Positions 22,783 to 30,389 of a stretch of 64,000 nt of DNA are shown one piece after another. The notes beneath the pieces were generated by a model. The model saw only the letters and a program-made list of their open reading frames with translations, did not search any database and had not been told where the DNA came from. This stretch comes from Spirosoma luteum DSM 19990 (GTDB lineage: Bacteria > Bacteroidota > Bacteroidia > Cytophagales > Spirosomataceae): NCBI RefSeq assembly GCF_000374065.1, contig NZ_KB893311.1:154460-218459 (forward strand), read 5' to 3'. The stretch's first letter is position 1. Each line of letters opens with the position of its first letter. Both the position numbers and the translations under genes were made by a program.

Positions 22783-23175
22783 ATGGAAACAAACCCCGTC
22801 GCTACGCTACAGGAGGTAGAAACATTAAAACAAAAATGGCTTACTGAGCCGACTTTTGACTTAAGTGAGCTCTCCAGCCAGGAAGTAGGGCAAAAATTTG
22901 CCCCGTTTCGGGAGGAATTGCGGACATTTCAGGAAAAGATGGAAGTAGCTTGGGCCCAGGCGGCGGCCGTTAATGTGTATAGTCTAAAGGACGGCCTGAA
23001 GGAGGAGTCCTCAAGTCAACTACTGAACACTACCAACCAGCAGGTGCTAGCCGAAAAAGTCCTTCAGCGGTATCTGCACATCGTTCTTTCACCGGTGCCT
23101 GAAGACGTTCGTGATGATCTTGGCGAGTTAATCAAAATCTTCGTTGAAACGTCTGTACGGTTTTACTCTAGTTGA
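22783..23175 (+). CDS. Hypothetical helical protein (130 aa)
   Basis: A 130-residue acidic, helix-rich protein (METNPVATLQEVETLKQKWL, KFAPFREELRTFQEKMEVAW). No membrane segment or motif. The gene begins 22 bp after a large inverted repeat that overlaps a TATATTTG box, so its expression is probably controlled by a dimeric regulator. Unlike most neighbours it lacks the G-box promoter module. No confident gene follows in 23176-23344; a 30-codon Cys-bearing frame there is too weak to call. Confidence 0.55.
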   Translation: METNPVATLQEVETLKQKWLTEPTFDLSELSSQEVGQKFAPFREELRTFQEKMEVAWAQAAAVNVYSLKDGLKEESSSQLLNTTNQQVLAEKVLQRYLHIVLSPVPEDVRDDLGELIKIFVETSVRFYSS

Positions 23176-23344
23176 ACACGGGAAAACTGCCGTTCCGCCT
23201 GTGCCTTACCCGCTTAGTAGTGAATGTGAATCAATGTAAAGCTTCAGCCCGCTATGAATGGAAGCTGGATAGCCAGAAGCGCTCCCCATGTATTCATTGT
23301 GAACCCTAAGCTCATTTAATTTTCACCCAAATCGACCAAAATTT

Positions 23345-23989
23345 ATGAATCTTCAACCCCATTCAATTAGTCCGGTTACTCAACAACAAACGAGTAGGTC
23401 AGATCAACTAAAACCCGTAACGGCTAAACCAAAATTTATCGTGTCTCTAAGTAATCGGGGTAATCCGGATCTGGGCCAGTCACCGACTAAACCGATGCCG
23501 TCAAGCCGGTGTTACAAAAAAGCTTGTCGTTCCGTACTGGAGGCCCGCCGGGTCTGTCTGGAATATATCAGAAAGCATCAATTAGGAGGTGGCCACTGGT
23601 GCGGAGGCCAGGTAACGAACGCGATGGGACGACCTGTTGCCCACATCTCTTATAATGGACGGTTGTGGCAGCCCCAGTCAAACGATACCTTCCCTAAAAA
23701 ACCGTACTTTCCCCTGATTACGTATGACCGCAAGCACTGCCGTCTAGTAGTTTGTTATAGTCATATTTATAAGGAAATAACGATTCGGGCCAAGGAATTA
23801 TCCGGTGAGTTTCGGTTCATGGATCCTTTTGACGACAACCGGGGGTTTGTGCTTGTCTTTATGCCGGCGACGGTGGAGAATCTGATTATTGTGCAAATAT
23901 ATCCCACGCAGTACCAGGGTCGTCAAGGTTGGATTGCCACTACATCTGAGCCACTTGAGGAGTGCTTGGTTGAATTCCAGGCAGCCTAA
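23345..23989 (+). CDS. Hypothetical plasmid protein (214 aa)
   Basis: A 214-residue protein with a polar N-terminal 55 residues. The conserved-looking core reads SVLEARRVCLEYIRKHQLGG, then HWCGGQVTNAMGRPVAHISY with NGRLW. The pattern 'GGG-W-GGQV...ISYNGR-W' is familiar from plasmid proteins of Bacteroidota, but I cannot name a function. It is closely followed by palindrome copy 4. Confidence 0.55.
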   Translation: MNLQPHSISPVTQQQTSRSDQLKPVTAKPKFIVSLSNRGNPDLGQSPTKPMPSSRCYKKACRSVLEARRVCLEYIRKHQLGGGHWCGGQVTNAMGRPVAHISYNGRLWQPQSNDTFPKKPYFPLITYDRKHCRLVVCYSHIYKEITIRAKELSGEFRFMDPFDDNRGFVLVFMPATVENLIIVQIYPTQYQGRQGWIATTSEPLEECLVEFQAA

Positions 23990-24000
23990 CTAGTGTGCAC

Positions 24001-24020
24001 GTGTCAAAAATTTTTGACAC
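24001..24020. repeat. Palindrome copy 4 (core only)
   Basis: Exact GTGTCAAAAATTTTTGACAC, 11 bp after the stop of gene 23345 and 57 bp before gene 24078. Confidence 0.85.
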
Positions 24021-24077
24021 CACCTGTACTTACCCGAGAATTAGCTCATAGCTGCTTTCCCCAATCAATCAGCGGTC

Positions 24078-24659
24078 ATGACAGTTTTTGACCAGGCAAC
24101 CGAAGCGTTATGCGCTTTCCTGCCCACCTTATTTAAGTTACAGGCAGTTGTTTTACCATCAACAGATGAGGTTTACTGGCGATCCCGGTGGCACGAATGG
24201 GTTAATCCGCATAGTGGTGATTCTAAAGAGGAGTACGAACAAAAACGCATCCTTCAGCTACGATGGAATGAAGTATGGTATTATTATCAGTACCTGTTTA
24301 CCCAGTCCTACAAGAATCCCGATAGAGCAAAACTAAAAACTCATTTAATGACCTGCCAACAAACGGCTGAATGGTTTCTGGAATATATTCAGCAACAAAA
24401 TCAAGTGATTCAGGAACCGCAAAATGAGAAGTTATGGTACGTACGCTATTCGATGTGGAATGAGACGGTACAGTACGGCGGTTTGGCAACGCTCAGCCCT
24501 TGGCCAGCCAGTTGGCCACTTATTCAGGAAGGATTACAACAACGGTTTGCTGCTCCATTGCCGCCAGTAACGCCTGTTGACAGATACGTTGATACAAGGC
24601 AGATGAGTTTGTTTGATGAGCAGACCCATAGGAACCTAAGGGGCCTAAACAAGGCCTAA
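24078..24659 (+). CDS. Hypothetical protein with a clamp-binding-like C-terminal motif (193 aa)
   Basis: A 193-residue helical protein rich in Trp, Tyr and Gln (RWNEVWYYYQYLFTQSYKNP). Near the C-terminus RQMSLFDEQTH contains QMSLFD, which fits the QxxLF consensus by which replication proteins bind the beta sliding clamp. The rest of the protein matches no family I know. Its neighbour 283 bp downstream is an SSB, so a role at replication or DNA entry is possible (inference). Confidence 0.55.
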   Translation: MTVFDQATEALCAFLPTLFKLQAVVLPSTDEVYWRSRWHEWVNPHSGDSKEEYEQKRILQLRWNEVWYYYQYLFTQSYKNPDRAKLKTHLMTCQQTAEWFLEYIQQQNQVIQEPQNEKLWYVRYSMWNETVQYGGLATLSPWPASWPLIQEGLQQRFAAPLPPVTPVDRYVDTRQMSLFDEQTHRNLRGLNKA

Positions 24660-24756
24660 AGTCTACCATATTTATACAGATTAACAATAAGCCGGCTTGA
24701 TTAAAAAGCAGGGTGGTTTTTCTGTGACCTATACTGAGTGTAACCTGTGCTTTTTT

Positions 24757-24898
24757 ACTACACTATTTTATTTCGGAATTTAAAAAATAGTTAAAACATC
24801 ACTTTTCAATCACTGGGACTAAGGGGAAGGAGAGCTAATGTAGCGTATGCGATTATCAGTTAATCGCTTGTTCATCAGTGCAATAACTTGTATCTTTA
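24757..24898 (+). promoter_or_regulatory. Repeated promoter module, copy 9 (upstream of ssb)
   Basis: ACTACAC (24757-24763), G-box GGGACTAAGGGGAAGGAG (24815-24832) and TATCTTTA at 24891-24898, 68 nt after GGGG. The ssb ATG lies 44 bp downstream. Confidence 0.8.
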
Positions 24899-24941
24899 AT
24901 CTAGTAAAGCAGTAATTATTAATCATTAAATAGGTAAAGTT

Positions 24942-25277
24942 ATGTATAATCTAAATCGCTATTCATTTACGGGCTACATCGGTAATGCTAAATCCGTAGA
25001 GTCCGAAAATCCATTCACGTCTGTTTCAGTGGCAGTAGATGAGTCGTATACCAATCCTACAAATCAGGAAAAGGTAGAGCGTGTCAAATGGGTAGAGGTG
25101 CAGCTAAAGGGCACGGATCAACTACCATATCTAACCAAAGGCCGCCATGTACTTGTCGAGGGCCGACCAGTGGCTGATGCTTACCTGGATGGTGAAGGGA
25201 AAGCAACGGCAAAACTCATTGTTAAAAGCGCAGCGGTTACGTATCTCGACAAGAAGCCGGAGCTTCAGGAAGTGTAG
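24942..25277 (+). CDS. ssb: Single-stranded DNA-binding protein (SSB-like)
   Basis: A 111-residue OB-fold protein (MYNLNRYSFTGYIGNAKSVE, VKWVEVQLKGTDQLPYLTKG, RHVLVEGRPVADAYLDGEGK), matching the core of bacterial SSB. It lacks the usual Gln/Gly-rich linker and acidic tip (the end is KKPELQEV), so it may not recruit host SSB partners. Plasmid SSBs coat the entering strand in the recipient. Its promoter module is the same as that of ardC and the PRTRC genes. Confidence 0.85.
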   Translation: MYNLNRYSFTGYIGNAKSVESENPFTSVSVAVDESYTNPTNQEKVERVKWVEVQLKGTDQLPYLTKGRHVLVEGRPVADAYLDGEGKATAKLIVKSAAVTYLDKKPELQEV

Positions 25278-25296
25278 TTGTTAGAGTCTGGTCGGG

Positions 25297-25779
25297 ATGA
25301 ACCCAACGGCTTATCCTGACCAAACCTGGAGTTTTACCAGTACAATACGTAATCAATCCATACGCATGAAAAGGCTCATCGAACGTAATCTGAAATTCAG
25401 TAACCGGTACGCAGTCACGTCAATTTCTATTACAGGTATTAATTCGGACTGGTACTGCTGCGATAACTGTAATCGACAGATAGCCAACAAAGCGACAGTT
25501 CGGACTACTGCGGGAGATCAGTATGTGATTGGTCTGGATTGTTTAAAGACGCTGGCCCAGGCAGGTGTACTGGATAAGAGCAACTACCTGCAAAGCCAGG
25601 ATGATATTGCCAGTGCACAGCTGGTAGCCAGCCTGGTTGGTTTTGCCAATGATGGAGGGACTGTTGAAAAAGACCTCATGTACGTAACCGTTACTAAAGG
25701 TCACAAAACCAAACAATGTTTTTCCCATCTGGTCCGTCAGTATGCACCCGTGTTTTTTGAGCGAATCACCCAGAATTAA
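25297..25779 (+). CDS. Zinc-ribbon-like hypothetical protein (160 aa)
   Basis: It follows ssb by 19 bp and is probably co-transcribed. ATG 25297 is the first start, with another at 25366. Residues about 50-90 hold DWYCCDNCNRQIANKATVRT and GLDCLKTLAQAG, a Cys-x2-Cys then Cys set that suggests a zinc ribbon, followed by a helical tail. Proteins of this layout occur beside SSB on other Bacteroidota plasmids. DNA or RNA binding is possible but not shown. Confidence 0.6.
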   Translation: MNPTAYPDQTWSFTSTIRNQSIRMKRLIERNLKFSNRYAVTSISITGINSDWYCCDNCNRQIANKATVRTTAGDQYVIGLDCLKTLAQAGVLDKSNYLQSQDDIASAQLVASLVGFANDGGTVEKDLMYVTVTKGHKTKQCFSHLVRQYAPVFFERITQN

Positions 25780-25922
25780 CGCTTGTCTTAATTGGTTTAC
25801 ATTATACTTAATCAGACCTGTTTACGATTAAAGCGTTAAATGCTTAATTGTCACAGCAAATTGGGTTAATCGCTTTCCGAAACTAAGTTCGTTGGAGAAT
25901 GACCACGAAAGGGGCTTTTTCG

Positions 25923-25956
25923 TTTGAAAAAGAATGATCTATTTTCTTATATTTGA
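25923..25956 (+). promoter_or_regulatory. Bacteroidota-type promoter for gene 26031
   Basis: TTTG (25923-25926) and TATATTTG (25949-25956) with a 22-nt spacer, 74 bp before the ATG. Matches the TTTG / TAnnTTTG consensus. Confidence 0.5.
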
Positions 25957-26030
25957 ATATTATTTTAAGTTTGAGAAACCAATGCAGATTCACTTATGTT
26001 CATTGAATAAGCAAGTAAGACCCTATTAAT

Positions 26031-26180
26031 ATGTTAACCGATCGCTCTGTATCGCAAGCGGCTAAGGTGAGCTGCAACGATTTTGTTTTTCCCCTAAACG
26101 CCCAGTTGGGTGACTATTCGTTCTATTCTCAAGCTACTGTAGGCAGGAATCCTACTGGATGTCCTAGTCAAGACAAATAG
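26031..26180 (+). CDS. Very small hypothetical protein (49 aa)
   Basis: A 49-codon frame, MLTDRSVSQAAKVSCNDFVF, between a fitting promoter (25923-25956) and an intrinsic terminator (26205-26229). The flanking signals, more than the sequence itself, support a transcription unit. It could also be a small RNA. No domain is seen. Confidence 0.45.
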   Translation: MLTDRSVSQAAKVSCNDFVFPLNAQLGDYSFYSQATVGRNPTGCPSQDK

Positions 26181-26204
26181 CTCTAACAGAAATAACGAAC
26201 TCAC

Positions 26205-26229
26205 CCAGCCCCAACCGGCTGGTTTTTTT
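26205..26229 (+). terminator. Intrinsic terminator
   Basis: Stem CCAGCC / GGCTGG, loop CCAACC, then seven T residues. It closes the short unit starting near 25956. Confidence 0.85.
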
Positions 26230-26290
26230 ATGCCCTTTTTTGAAGCTTTATTAGCGCCTCAGGGGGAAGGAATTCAAAAAAAGGAGTAGG

Positions 26291-26371
26291 GTAAGGGGAA
26301 GCAAATGGAGGGCTTAAATGCGTTGCATGAGCGTTAAAGCTTGACAGTTGATGTAGGCTTGTGTATCTTTC
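26291..26371 (+). promoter_or_regulatory. Repeated promoter module, copy 10
   Basis: GTAAGGGGAAG (G-box at 26295), TTGACAGTTGAT, then TATCTTTC at 26364-26371, 69 nt after GGGG. It precedes a 36-codon membrane-protein gene. Confidence 0.7.
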
Positions 26372-26405
26372 GATTAAGTTCAATAGTATTCTATCTCGTA
26401 CCGTT

Positions 26406-26516
26406 ATGTTTATCTTTGGATTATTTGCCGTCGGTGGATTTTTAGCTGTAACAGGCTTTATCAGCTTGGTTGTAAATGCTATCAAACCGGATGTACCTCG
26501 TAAGTCGCGTCGTTAG
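26406..26516 (+). CDS. Very small single-span membrane protein (36 aa)
   Basis: A 36-codon frame starting 34 bp after the -7 box of promoter module copy 10. The product is one hydrophobic helix (FGLFAVGGFLAVTGFISLVV, residues about 4-23) with a basic tail (KPDVPRKSRR), the usual look of a small membrane protein with the C-terminus inside. The fit of promoter, start and hydrophobic pattern makes it likely in spite of its size. Confidence 0.6.
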   Translation: MFIFGLFAVGGFLAVTGFISLVVNAIKPDVPRKSRR

Positions 26517-26531
26517 TCAGGGTTAACGCCT

Positions 26532-26539
26532 TATATTTG
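26532..26539 (+). promoter_or_regulatory. Possible -7 box for gene 26663
   Basis: TATATTTG matches TAnnTTTG and lies 123 bp before the preferred ATG. The -33 box is unclear. Confidence 0.35.
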
Positions 26540-26662
26540 GCTGGCGCTCGCTGCTCAGGCGTTGGTGTACACGAACGTGACTGGAAGGTGTTGACAGCTA
26601 ATTCCCATTTATTGACCCAGGCCCTCGTGCTCGGGTCAATTTGTTTTACCCATACGGTTTCA

Positions 26663-27250
26663 ATGAATCGATTGTCTACGAATTATTACCTGGAGGTTGC
26701 TCAGTCATTTCTTCAATTAGAGGAAGATATAAGGTCGCTGCTGGTTAACTCATCCTACTACGAATTTGAAGCCTACAAATGGGCATCGATGGCCGCTTAC
26801 CAGAATAAACGAAATGGACACACACGGTTTACGATGGAAGAAGTAGCTGCCATTGTGAAAGCAACTCCAGCGCTGGAAGACCGCTTACCAGTTGTTATTA
26901 ATTATGATAAACTTCGGCGCCGGCTAGCTGATGATATACTGGCAACTCAAATTCAACTCAAGCTTCTGTTCGATAAAACTCCCAAACAGCCAGCAATTGT
27001 TACAACCTGGAAGGGTCCCGCCGTAATCTCTTATAATCAATTTATTCTCCGGGTACTTGATTATGCCCTTTGGACTCCCGGTGAAATAAGCGCCGTTGTC
27101 ACTCGGTTAGAAGAATATGGCCAGGCCCTGATCAGACTGGCCAACCCCGCCGACCACTTTATTGCTGAACCTGATCCCTCGGTTCAGGAAAGTAATCGCG
27201 CCCGGTATGGAAAGGGAAAAAACAAAAAAAAGTCAACGGCCGCACGCTGA
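26663..27250 (+). CDS. Hypothetical helical protein (195 aa)
   Basis: The frame is open from 26537, but ATG 26663 (MNRLSTNYYLEVAQSFLQLE) gives a clean start after a -7-like box at 26532. The product is helix-rich (VINYDKLRRRLADDILATQI) and ends with a strongly basic tail (RARYGKGKNKKKSTAAR), which suggests nucleic-acid binding. It is the last plus-strand gene before the convergent tra operon. Family unknown. Confidence 0.55.
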   Translation: MNRLSTNYYLEVAQSFLQLEEDIRSLLVNSSYYEFEAYKWASMAAYQNKRNGHTRFTMEEVAAIVKATPALEDRLPVVINYDKLRRRLADDILATQIQLKLLFDKTPKQPAIVTTWKGPAVISYNQFILRVLDYALWTPGEISAVVTRLEEYGQALIRLANPADHFIAEPDPSVQESNRARYGKGKNKKKSTAAR

Positions 27251-27254
27251 CTTT
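27222..27254 (-). terminator. Intrinsic terminator of the tra operon (minus strand)
   Basis: On the minus strand: stem AAGTCA ... TGACTT with a GC-rich interior, followed by eight T residues. It lies 54 bp past the last minus-strand gene and overlaps the 3' end of plus-strand gene 26663. Confidence 0.65.
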
Positions 27255-27307
27255 ATAATTCATTTCGCGCTGATTCGAACCTACAAGCGCAGATAATGGA
27301 TCCAGGT

Positions 27308-28246
27308 TTAAAAATTGTCAACCTCCATTTGTAAAATATCTGCCGTTGGAAAACCAAATGATTCAATAAGTACGTTTTCTCCGACTGTTTTTCCAACCTG
27401 GTTCGAGAGCAGTATTTCTAAAATTTCCTGCAGCTGCTTGAGCGCTGGCCTTAAAAAGGTTTGTGCTATACCCGATGTATAAAAATGGGTGGTTGTAAGC
27501 AAACCAGTGTACCAGTTTTCAGCTTCATATCTGGCAGTAAACAATTGTTGGTACAGGAGTAAAGCCTGGTTTGTCATTCGCGCAAATTTATCGTTACTTC
27601 CTTCCCATACCTGATGATTGATTTCCCATAATTCTTCATCTAATTGCCTATCTTCCCGAATCAGTGCCGTAAGGGGAAGCGCAGTTAACAAGGCAAATCG
27701 CTCTGGTTGTAAGGTGATGGCCTTTGGGCAGGTAAGAATACACCTACTATAATATGTAAGTCCGCCTTGGGAAACGAAGGTCAACGCGTTGGGTTGTGAA
27801 TCGTTGATTAAGGCACTATAAAGACTTTGAAAACGCTGATACTTAAGCTGAATCAATTCATCATTAATAAGCACTTTGATGCGGTAAGATTTACTTAAAA
27901 ATTCGCCTGACTCGTTAATGTGCTTCATCGAGAGGCCGTACAATTGACTCAGTCGTGCTTCGCAAGAAGCTAACCCTTCAAGGCGACTTTGCTCTTTATA
28001 ATAGGTCGATAGATTGAACAAAAATGTCCATGGGGAAAGAGGCTTGTTGGCTTTAGTTAACACCTGATTTGTTAAATCAATTTCGTCTTGCACGCTTTGT
28101 GCTTCATACCCGAAGCCTCTGGCTTTAATCAATAGGTCATTCAGGAACAACTGCTCAATTTCCGTATTCAAACGGTCGAGATCACGCTGCAGATCAAAAG
28201 CGTAAAACAGTAACTTATCAAATCGATACAGGCGATTTTCGGGCAT
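27308..28246 (-). CDS. Hypothetical protein at the end of the tra operon (312 aa)
   Basis: The start is taken at ATG 28246 (MPENRLYRFDKLLFYAFDLQ). A longer frame from 28279 adds 11 residues. The product is helical and soluble, with no signal peptide or membrane segment. Its only Cys residues are in GLASCEARLS and YYSRCILTCPKA. It is the last gene of the minus-strand transfer operon, 64 bp after traQ, and is followed by a terminator, so it probably travels with the transfer genes. I do not recognise it. Confidence 0.55.
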   Translation of the reverse strand: MPENRLYRFDKLLFYAFDLQRDLDRLNTEIEQLFLNDLLIKARGFGYEAQSVQDEIDLTNQVLTKANKPLSPWTFLFNLSTYYKEQSRLEGLASCEARLSQLYGLSMKHINESGEFLSKSYRIKVLINDELIQLKYQRFQSLYSALINDSQPNALTFVSQGGLTYYSRCILTCPKAITLQPERFALLTALPLTALIREDRQLDEELWEINHQVWEGSNDKFARMTNQALLLYQQLFTARYEAENWYTGLLTTTHFYTSGIAQTFLRPALKQLQEILEILLSNQVGKTVGENVLIESFGFPTADILQMEVDNF

Positions 28247-28310
28247 GGCGCTATGGGTTGTATATGAAAAGGAAGACAATCAACCAGGTCAAACTTATAC
28301 GATCAGATGG

Positions 28311-28718
28311 TTACTGGGCGTTGGTCGTCACGGTTAAATTGAGCGTTTGGCTCACATTATTCTGATCCGTAATGATCAACTCAAAGTTGTTGGAGCCGGC
28401 CACCGACGAGGTAAAGCGCAAGGTGGGTGTTAGCGTTTTTAGCGCGGTTGCTTTATTTTCGACGACATTGGTATAATCAATATACAGGGTACCGGGCGTA
28501 TCCGTTTGATTACGCCAACGTAGCGAATACTGGCTTAAGCTCGTCAGTCGCTCGGGCTTAATGGTGATGCCAAACGTCGCGGGTGCACCAACTTTAACGG
28601 CCGTTGGCAACGGTTCATTAGTGATGGTAAAGGGAAACTGAGTCTGAATAGTAAGAGAATCCGTATTACAGCTCAGCATGAGTAGACTTACTAGCAGGGA
28701 CAATAAGAGTGGTCGCAT
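28311..28718 (-). CDS. traQ: Conjugal transfer protein TraQ (DUF3872-like lipoprotein)
   Basis: A 135-residue protein with a lipobox (LLSLLVSLLMLSC, Cys about residue 17), then a beta-rich domain (TQFPFTITNEPLPTAVKVGA) of the TraQ type found in Bacteroides transfer regions. The position behind traO is that of CTnDOT traQ. TraP, the usual primase between them, is missing. It is predicted to sit in the periplasm or outer membrane as part of the transfer channel. Confidence 0.8.
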   Translation of the reverse strand: MRPLLLSLLVSLLMLSCNTDSLTIQTQFPFTITNEPLPTAVKVGAPATFGITIKPERLTSLSQYSLRWRNQTDTPGTLYIDYTNVVENKATALKTLTPTLRFTSSVAGSNNFELIITDQNNVSQTLNLTVTTNAQ

Positions 28719-28730
28719 TGGCGTAAGGGC

Positions 28731-29318
28731 TTAATGTTTGAAAAAACTGAATCGTACTCCGATCGTACCATACGTACGAAAGCTGCCAACTTCTGAATAA
28801 GGTAACCACCGCTCCGAAACGGCTAGAAACAACGCGGTTCGTTCCAGAAAGTATAGTTCTCCCTCCAGACCCGTCTGCAGCCCCATCGTGCCCGTCGACC
28901 TATTCAGTATTGTACCTTGGGCCAATTCCAGGTTATTACGATTGACCATCTCAACGCCTACATTAGCCCCAATCAAAGGCATGATGTAGTAGTTTCGGCG
29001 CAGGTCATGAAACGTGATAGGAGCCCAGTCGAAGGAAAGCAGATGCCGCTCTGTCATCAGCCGGTCATCAAAAAACTGGTAAAATTTCCGGTCATACTGA
29101 TAGGCAACCTTCCAATACGTTTCGGTTTTGGTGTAACGAACCAGGTCGATACCGCCAGCATAACCCTGGCCATCGCCGTTGTGGGGTTTTGCCGGAAATT
29201 TATCAACGATGCCTACGTAAGGCGTGAGGGCCAGCTGTCCTTTGATATGACGCTGAGGAAAGGCCTGGTGAAAGGAAATCACCAGCAGGAAACTGAATAG
29301 AATGAGTCGCAGGTTCAT
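28731..29318 (-). CDS. traO: Conjugal transfer protein TraO
   Basis: A 195-residue protein with signal peptide (MNLRLILFSFLLVISFHQAF), then a beta-barrel-like body typical of TraO (YVGIVDKFPAKPHNGDGQGY, AYQYDRKFYQFFDD), and an aromatic end (RFSFFKH). TraO is a transfer-channel protein of the outer membrane or periplasm in Bacteroides-type systems. The gene starts 2 bp after the traN stop. Confidence 0.85.
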   Translation of the reverse strand: MNLRLILFSFLLVISFHQAFPQRHIKGQLALTPYVGIVDKFPAKPHNGDGQGYAGGIDLVRYTKTETYWKVAYQYDRKFYQFFDDRLMTERHLLSFDWAPITFHDLRRNYYIMPLIGANVGVEMVNRNNLELAQGTILNRSTGTMGLQTGLEGELYFLERTALFLAVSERWLPYSEVGSFRTYGTIGVRFSFFKH

Positions 29319-29320
29319 AA

Positions 29321-30331
29321 TTATAGCTTATCAGCGTTCATGATGTCTTCGTTATTGATGACAAACGAGAGGGTACGTCCCCCGTTTATCTCCCCAGCCA
29401 TGACCAAAATCCGTTTTTCGTCGGGAATAGTAAATTTTTGAAAAGCAAATACGCGCTCGACGGCCATATGCCCCTTAATTGTCTTGATTGCATCGTTGTA
29501 GACGTAGAAAGGCAAAACTTCTACTTCCTGAAGCGATGAGCGTTTAGCAACCGTCTTGTCGACGACAAAAAATCGGATGTAGTCTACGTCATAATTGATG
29601 TTAGACTTATTTTGAATGTTCATTTTATAATAAATGACATTGTCCTTGACGTACACACCCCTCAAGGTTGCTTCCATGCGGTTGGCCTCCATGCCCAGAT
29701 GCCGGATATCACGGCTCTTTTTAAGAATCGTCGTGCAGTTATAGACCACCTCAGACTGCGTAGCGTTGACACCCGAAAATTGAATGATACCGCCTTTGGG
29801 ATCCGATCCGTTGATCAATACGTTACTGGCCGATTTACTGATGGTTTCACCCGTCAGCGTGTTAGCCGCCAGGTTTAGCGCCAGCACCGTGGGTTGCTCG
29901 TTGTAGTTGGCCACGAATGACCAGAATTTTCCATCCGTCGTGATAACTGAGAAGTTGGTTTCATTAAAACCGTTGCGGGTAGCCTTGACCTTCAAAACAT
30001 TCTCAACCTCACTTGCTTTGTCAGCGATAATATCCCGACTGCCTAAATCGACAGAACGAATCGTGGTAGGGAAAATGACCGATACCGTCTTGTTGAAGGG
30101 CAGCTCCACGTAATACGAGCGTACAACATTATTTTCCTGAATGGGTATCGCTGGGGCAGACGGAGTAATGATGGTCGAAATAGGGGAGGGTACTGACGGC
30201 ATTTCCCCGACTGCCTTGGCTGGCACTGATTGGCTCGTATCAGCTACCGTTTTATGGAAAACTGTTTGGGCAAACACCGGCGCGGTGTTCAAACCTGCGA
30301 AAAGGAATACATTAATGATGAAAATCTTCAT
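29321..30331 (-). CDS. traN: Conjugal transfer protein TraN (DUF4138)
   Basis: A 336-residue secreted protein (signal MKIFIINVFLFAGLNTAPVFA). DUF4138 features follow: YVELPFNKTVSVIFPTTIRS, DLGSRDIIADKASEVENVLK and, in the second half, MNIQNKSNINYDVDYIRFFV. TraN is the VirB9-like periplasmic part of the Bacteroidota transfer apparatus. A proline-rich linker (residues about 45-65) precedes the domain. Confidence 0.92.
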   Translation of the reverse strand: MKIFIINVFLFAGLNTAPVFAQTVFHKTVADTSQSVPAKAVGEMPSVPSPISTIITPSAPAIPIQENNVVRSYYVELPFNKTVSVIFPTTIRSVDLGSRDIIADKASEVENVLKVKATRNGFNETNFSVITTDGKFWSFVANYNEQPTVLALNLAANTLTGETISKSASNVLINGSDPKGGIIQFSGVNATQSEVVYNCTTILKKSRDIRHLGMEANRMEATLRGVYVKDNVIYYKMNIQNKSNINYDVDYIRFFVVDKTVAKRSSLQEVEVLPFYVYNDAIKTIKGHMAVERVFAFQKFTIPDEKRILVMAGEINGGRTLSFVINNEDIMNADKL

Positions 30332-30389
30332 AGTCCGAAATAAATTTTAGTTTTTTTATTGAAATTTTATTTTGATCAGATCAAAAAAA

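Noticed and set aside
23176..23344. Short Cys-containing frame (about 30 codons ending before 23310)
   Set aside because: No reliable start, a single Cys pair, and no conserved pattern that I know.
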